Shown here: one piece after another, positions 5,553-9,085 of the stretch
How positions within the stretch are numbered: the stretch's first letter is position 1
Layout of the letters: every line of letters starts with the position of its first letter
DNA from: Paracoccaceae bacterium
Lineage (GTDB): Bacteria; Pseudomonadota; Alphaproteobacteria; Rhodobacterales; Rhodobacteraceae
Assembly: GCA_007119835.1 (NCBI GenBank)
Contig: SKOX01000386.1
Coordinates: 1-9,085 of the forward strand
DNA length: 9,085 nucleotides
Reading direction: 5' to 3'
The notes under the pieces: model-generated
The model's database searches: none
What the model was told of the DNA's origin: nothing
Seen by the model: the letters and a program-made list of their open reading frames with translations, nothing else
Made by a program: the position numbers and the translations under genes

Positions 5553-7446
5553 TTTCGACGTATACGCCCGAACAGTCGTAGGCGATAGCGGCCGCCGTCG
5601 CCCCGTTATTCATGTAGTTGCGAGGGCTGAGCAGCTGTGCGGCCGCAGGGAGGTTCGAGGCGATCTCGACCTCGGCGATGGCGCCGGAAACTTCCTCGAC
5701 AACGCGGATCCAGACCGAGCCGGCGTTCGGCGCGGCGTAGAGGAAGATGGTCAGGAAATTGGTGGTGGAGGCGACCGGGAAGTCGCCGCCGAGGTCGATA
5801 AGTGTCGGTGACCCGGAGCCCGAGTTGTGGACGATCTGCCAGTTCGCGTGTGTGCCGCGCTGGAAGCCAATGCCGATGGCGTTGACGACGGGCGACAGCG
5901 TCAGCGTCGTGGCCAGCGCAGCGGTGGAGCCCATCAGGCCGAAGAAGCCCGTTCCGGTCGGCTGCAGCGTCGTCAGCGACAGGCGGTTGACGTAGGTGAA
6001 GCCGCCGAGGCCCTCGGTATTGCCGCGCCAGCATACCCAGCCAGCCGATCGCTCCTCGGCCACCGCGTCGGCGGTAGCAGCGCTGGTCATCCGCCAGCGG
6101 CGCATCGAGGTCGAGAGGTTGGTGGTAGCCAGCGTGGGCGTGGAGGTCGTGCCAACGGCGGTGCGCGGCATGCCGTTGGCGTTGACGGTGGTGCTGGTCG
6201 ACGGCGCCCAGGTCGCGATGCGGTTGACCCCGAAATGCGGCTGCAGCGGGAAGAGCCGCCCCGAGGGGCGCATGACCTCGAGCCAGGCGCTGCCCGCCCG
6301 GTCGCGGGCGTAGAGGTGGATGCGGCCCGCGGGCGGCGGGTCAGGCGGCGTGGCGCGGCCGGGAAGCACCATCGGCTCGGGCAACTCGACCCTGCCGCTG
6401 GTGCGGTCGATGCGGATCGCATCGTGATAGGTCCCGCCGTCCGGGCTGACCTTGAAGCTGAAGTCGTCCGATCCCAGCAGGCCGATCAGCGCGCGGGCGC
6501 TGAAGCCGGTCTTGAAGGCGAAGGCCGCATCATCGGCAGGCGCGTTCTTGTTGAAGGTGGCCTCCATCCCGTTGCCCGCGTGGTTGAAGAGCATCGCCGG
6601 CGTGTTGATCGAGAAGCGGTTGTAGGAGTCCGCCGTCGCCCATCCGAGCCCGAGCTGCTGCGCGGCGAGGTTGGCCTGCGGCATGCCGACCTGCGTGACG
6701 GCGTTGGCGAAGGTGACGGTCGGCGTGTTGATCACCGTCGTCCCGCCCGCGCCGGCCGTGGCCGAGCCGATGTTGACGACGGTGTTCGACCCCGACGCGC
6801 CGCCGGTGCCGAGGTTCACGGTCTTGGTGGACCCGCTCGCCGTGGCGCCGGTGCCGACGCCGTAGGTGGCCGTCCCGGTCGCCGTGCCGATCGTCGCCGT
6901 GGCCCCCGATGCCGTTAGGGTGCCGGAGAAGGTCTTGTTGCCCGAGAACGTCTGGGTCCCAGCCAGGATCGCAAGCTCGCTCGAGGTGTTCGGCAGCGTG
7001 AAGGTCCGCGTCGCGCCGGAGCTGAGGCCCGAGAGGTTGAAGAGCGCCCGCTTGGTCGGGTCGGCATCGTTCACAAGGCTGAAGACGGCGTCGGACACGT
7101 TCTCCGGGGCGCCGAGCGCCTGCCAGGCGGAGCCGGTCCAGCTCACGAAGATGCCCTCCGCCGCGATAAAGGCGAGCCAGCCGGGACGCGGCACGAGGCG
7201 CGTCCAGGCGCCGTCCACCCAATAGGCGATGTTGAGGTCCCAGCCGGCCCAGACACCGATGGCACCGGACGCCACGATGTGCCGGTCGCCATCGGCCGGA
7301 GATACCGGCGGCGCGGTGCGCGTCCGGTCGAGCACGGCGAGCTGGACCATGGCGTCGAGCAGCCGCAGCGCCTCGTTGTGCGTGACGTGCTTCTGCGCCT
7401 GCGCCGCGGCGAGGTACGGGAGCATGAGGTGGGTGGTTTCCGACAT
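5542..7446 (-). CDS. DUF2793-containing phage/GTA-type tail fibre protein
   Basis: The 634-residue protein begins with DUF2793 (about residues 3-106: LMLPYLAAAQAQKHVTHNEALRLLD near the N-terminus, then WVDGAWTRLVPRPGWLAF), a domain typical of alphaproteobacterial prophage and GTA-associated tail proteins. Residues about 145-250 are low complexity, rich in Gly, Thr, Ala and Ser, with TQTFSGNKTFSGT and repeated xTATGTAT/GTGA units, resembling a fibrous shaft. The C-terminal 250 residues lack charged clusters and look beta-rich (FFGLMGSTAALATTLTLSP; DCSGVYVETDY at the end), as in receptor-binding tips. The likely role is host-surface recognition by a virion or gene transfer agent (inference). 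The start is ATG at 7446 with TTGAGGAA 6 nt upstream; an in-frame TTG at 7458 overlaps that site and is disfavoured. The gene lies on the same strand as, and downstream of, the gp15-like gene, with a regulator gene inserted between. Confidence 0.85.
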   Translation of the reverse strand: MSETTHLMLPYLAAAQAQKHVTHNEALRLLDAMVQLAVLDRTRTAPPVSPADGDRHIVASGAIGVWAGWDLNIAYWVDGAWTRLVPRPGWLAFIAAEGIFVSWTGSAWQALGAPENVSDAVFSLVNDADPTKRALFNLSGLSSGATRTFTLPNTSSELAILAGTQTFSGNKTFSGTLTASGATATIGTATGTATYGVGTGATASGSTKTVNLGTGGASGSNTVVNIGSATAGAGGTTVINTPTVTFANAVTQVGMPQANLAAQQLGLGWATADSYNRFSINTPAMLFNHAGNGMEATFNKNAPADDAAFAFKTGFSARALIGLLGSDDFSFKVSPDGGTYHDAIRIDRTSGRVELPEPMVLPGRATPPDPPPAGRIHLYARDRAGSAWLEVMRPSGRLFPLQPHFGVNRIATWAPSTSTTVNANGMPRTAVGTTSTPTLATTNLSTSMRRWRMTSAATADAVAEERSAGWVCWRGNTEGLGGFTYVNRLSLTTLQPTGTGFFGLMGSTAALATTLTLSPVVNAIGIGFQRGTHANWQIVHNSGSGSPTLIDLGGDFPVASTTNFLTIFLYAAPNAGSVWIRVVEEVSGAIAEVEIASNLPAAAQLLSPRNYMNNGATAAAIAYDCSGVYVETDY

Positions 7447-7489
7447 GGGGTTCCTCAAGAGGTCGTTGAAGCATGCCGAACGCAGCGGT

Positions 7490-7502
7490 CGATCGCCGAT
7501 CG
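7490..7502. repeat. Perfect 13-bp palindrome, candidate operator
   Basis: CGATCG-C-CGATCG is centred at 7496, 44 nt upstream of the tail fibre ATG on the minus strand. Its position between promoter and start would suit a repressor site. Confidence 0.3.
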
Positions 7503-7589
7503 GTGCAGCACTTGTTGCCGAGGAGACGGTGGTTGAGCGGCGGTCTGAGCCGTGATCTCACGCCGGGTCAGAGCCACCTGCCGCCAACA

Positions 7590-7602
7590 GAAGCTCAGCT
7601 TC
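7590..7602. repeat. Second 13-bp palindrome, candidate operator
   Basis: GAAGCT-C-AGCTTC is centred at 7596, exactly 100 bp from the first palindrome. The half-sites differ in sequence, but both share the 6-1-6 geometry with a central C. Confidence 0.3.
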
Positions 7603-7765
7603 AGCGCTGGCAGCAGCGCATCATCGCAGCGACAAGATCAGCTTTTCGCTGTGGGCCAATGCCATCAGCTTGCGCAACCAGAGAATTACGCTAAATGCGA
7701 GTGCGTAGCGACGTTAGCCTGTACCTCGGCAGCGGCGTCGAAGCACCCTCAACCGAAAGAAGCCA

Positions 7766-8236
7766 ATGTCCGAAGACCAGACCATCAACCGCGCCGAGAT
7801 CCTCGCGCTGACGACCGAGATCGTCTCGTCGCACGTCTCGAACAACTGGACCGGGCAGGAGAACATTGCGGAGCTTATCGAGTCTGTGTTCGACAAGCTG
7901 ACCGCGCTGGCGAGCGACGAGCCGGCTCCGACCGAGCTGACGCCGGCCGTGCCGATCAAGAAGTCGGTGACCGACGACTACATCGTCTGCCTCGAGGACG
8001 GCAAAAAATTGAAGATGCTGAAGCGGCACCTGATGACGGCCTACGGCATGACGCCGGACGAGTATCGCGCGCGCTGGGGTCTGAAGGCGGACTACCCGAT
8101 GGTGGCGCCGAACTACGCGAAGAAGCGGCAGGAGCTCGCGAAGAAGATCGGGCTCGGGCGCAAGCCGCGCGTAGTCGAGCCGGAGCCGACACCAGCGCCC
8201 AAGGCACGTCGGTCGCGGGCTAAGGCTGCGGCCTGA
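7766..8236 (+). CDS. Ros/MucR-family transcriptional regulator
   Basis: The 156-residue protein has the family hallmarks in order: an N-terminal helical segment (ILALTTEIVSSHVSNN, 12-27) used for oligomerisation in MucR proteins, the linker PAVPIKKSV (60-68), and the zinc-finger-like DNA-binding domain DYIVCLEDGKKLKMLKRHLMTAYGMTPDEYRARWGL (71-106), followed by DYPMVAPNYA (109-118) and a basic tail. Compared with Agrobacterium Ros, whose zinc ligands are two cysteines and two histidines, only C75 and H88 are kept. The second cysteine is D78 and the last histidine position is occupied by Y93 (A92 before it). Zinc-free members are known, so it can still fold. The family represses AT-rich promoters of surface, motility and symbiosis or virulence genes and behaves like a nucleoid-associated protein. 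This gene sits between two tail genes on the opposite strand and may control them (inference). The start is ATG at 7766, with only a weak AGAAG upstream. Confidence 0.92.
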   Translation: MSEDQTINRAEILALTTEIVSSHVSNNWTGQENIAELIESVFDKLTALASDEPAPTELTPAVPIKKSVTDDYIVCLEDGKKLKMLKRHLMTAYGMTPDEYRARWGLKADYPMVAPNYAKKRQELAKKIGLGRKPRVVEPEPTPAPKARRSRAKAAA

Positions 8237-8248
8237 CGACTTCCAGAC

Positions 8249-8280
8249 CGGCCCGCCGAGCACAAGCGGGCCGTCTGTTT
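8249..8280 (+). terminator. Rho-independent terminator after the MucR-type gene
   Basis: CGGCCCGC (8249-8256) pairs perfectly with GCGGGCCG (8266-8273) around a 9-nt loop and is followed by TCTGTTT. It lies 12 nt after the regulator stop and also fills the gap to the convergent gp15-like gene, whose transcript would carry the hairpin without a U-run. Confidence 0.75.
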
Positions 8281-9085
8281 CAGAACTGCAGCGTAGCAGC
8301 CGCGGGGGCGCCTCGCCCGACTAGCGCGGAGAGTTGGTAGATGCGCACGTCGAGCGCGTCGCCCGGGCCGAGCAGCGCGCCCCAGTCGGCGATCTGCTGC
8401 GCGCCGCTGTAGATCACGCTGGTCGTGGCGCTGCCGAGCGTCCGCTTGACGCTGGCGCCGTCCATGATCTGCACCTCGTAGGCTTCGGCCTCCTCGGCAA
8501 CCGGCACGTCGAGCCCGCCCCAGTTGTCGGCGGCGAGCGCGCGGGAGCGGCGCTTCCAGCGGATGATCAGGTCGCCAGGGCTGCGCGCCTTCCGCCACGG
8601 CTGCTCGACATGCACCACCGAGAACGGCCGCAGCCCGGCGCCCGTCGGCGTGAAGGCCTGCGCGACGTAGCTCTCGTCGGAGATCGGCCGATATGCCGGG
8701 CCGATGCGCCAGTTCCACGGCAGCCCCAGCTCGGCCTCTCCAACCGGCAGCGGCGCGAGCGCCTCGTCGAGCACGACGACCCGCGCGCCTGCGGGCGCCG
8801 GGTTGGCCATGGCGCCCTCAGTGCCCCGCTGCCCCCGCAGAAGCCGGGTGAGCCGGTAGCGCCCCGGAGCGAGCAGCTCGGCCTGGGAGGCCTGGACGAT
8901 CTCCCACGCGCCCGGAGTGCTCTCGACCGCCAGCGCGTTCGCCCCGCCAAAGAGCGCGAGGTCAGTGACGCTCTCGAGCGTCCCGAAGGACAGGTCGACG
9001 ATGAGCGCGTTGCCGAGGTCGAAGCGCGAGACAGGGCCTGCGTGGAAGTCCGAGACCAGCCGCCCCATCCGGGCCCGGCCGCCGA
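8280..9085 (-). CDS. GTA gp15-like host-specificity / baseplate hub protein, C-terminal part (cut by window edge)
   Basis: This is the last 267 residues of a protein that enters from the right edge; the frame stays open through 9085, so the ATG at 9068 is internal. Features resemble the C-terminus of the large gp15 protein of Rhodobacter-type gene transfer agents and related prophages. These are LAPGRYRLTRLLRGQRGTE, a WRIGPAYRPISDESY segment, the fibronectin-like stretch PWRKARSPGDLIIRWKRRSR and EEAEAYEVQIMDG, and the closing ALDVRIYQLSALVG. In GTAs the full protein is over 1,000 residues, with a TIM-barrel-like glycosidase domain and tail-tip domains. It acts in the tail baseplate, contacting the host envelope. 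It is normally the last or near-last structural gene, and a fibre gene often follows, as the DUF2793 gene does here after the inserted regulator. Whether this is a GTA or a prophage cannot be decided from this piece. Confidence 0.8.
   Translation of the reverse strand, partial: GGRARMGRLVSDFHAGPVSRFDLGNALIVDLSFGTLESVTDLALFGGANALAVESTPGAWEIVQASQAELLAPGRYRLTRLLRGQRGTEGAMANPAPAGARVVVLDEALAPLPVGEAELGLPWNWRIGPAYRPISDESYVAQAFTPTGAGLRPFSVVHVEQPWRKARSPGDLIIRWKRRSRALAADNWGGLDVPVAEEAEAYEVQIMDGASVKRTLGSATTSVIYSGAQQIADWGALLGPGDALDVRIYQLSALVGRGAPAAATLQF

Larger units (their letters stand above)
7447..7765. promoter_or_regulatory. Divergent intergenic region between tail fibre and MucR-type regulator
   Basis: This 319-nt stretch has no convincing gene; its open frames have atypical composition and no family resemblance. 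It must hold the promoters of both divergent genes. It contains two 13-bp perfect palindromes and a relatively AT-rich patch at about 7635-7700 that includes TTGCGC (7670-7675) and CTAAAT (7691-7696) at 15-nt spacing, a weak promoter candidate for the plus-strand regulator. Ros/MucR proteins favour AT-rich, degenerate sites, so autoregulation here is plausible but not shown. Confidence 0.45.

Noticed and set aside
5827..6918. Plus-strand open frame opposite the tail fibre
   Set aside because: Composition is dominated by Arg, Gly, Ala and Val with no domain, and it is fully antisense to a convincing fibre gene.
7459..7760. Small open frames in the region between the fibre and the regulator
   Set aside because: They lack family similarity and have irregular composition and poor start contexts; the region is better explained as divergent promoters.

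Overview
The window is about two-thirds G+C. The families it carries (a gene-transfer-agent gp15-type tail protein, a DUF2793 tail fibre, a Ros/MucR regulator, a BKACE enzyme) point to an alphaproteobacterium of the Rhodobacterales or Hyphomicrobiales; the sequence alone does not settle the order. There are no rRNA, tRNA, CRISPR or transposase sequences that I can recognise.

Region 1 (1-2725, all on the minus strand, so read right to left) is a tight operon: two DUF1538 integral membrane proteins separated by one base, then a short divergent P-II-like protein overlapping by 11 nt, then a two-CBS-domain protein overlapping by 4 nt. After a 106-nt gap comes the N-terminal part of an exported or membrane-anchored thioredoxin-fold protein (CPHC), cut by the window edge. 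The likely reading is a two-subunit membrane transporter or channel with two cytosolic small-molecule sensors (P-II-like and CBS). The substrate is unknown. This is the best candidate here for an under-described system.

Region 2 (about 2848-5524, plus strand) is a metabolic fragment: a beta-hydroxyacid dehydrogenase that has lost its NAD-binding N-terminal half, an intact zinc-less MDR/quinone-oxidoreductase-type enzyme, and a complete BKACE (3-keto-5-aminohexanoate cleavage family) enzyme in which a metal-ligand histidine reads tyrosine. It looks like the remnant of a catabolic operon broken on its left side.

Region 3 (5542-9085) is a phage/GTA-type tail module on the minus strand: the C-terminal part of a gp15-like host-specificity protein and a DUF2793 tail fibre with a low-complexity Gly/Thr/Ala/Ser section. 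A Ros/MucR-family regulator is inserted between them on the opposite strand, divergent from the fibre gene across a 319-nt intergenic region that contains two 13-bp perfect palindromes whose centres are 100 bp apart. A convincing terminator hairpin follows the regulator gene.

The boundaries between the three regions are abrupt: a truncated gene next to the DUF1538 start, and only 17 nt between the BKACE and fibre stop codons. This suggests that the window is a mosaic shaped by recombination around a prophage or GTA-like tail locus.
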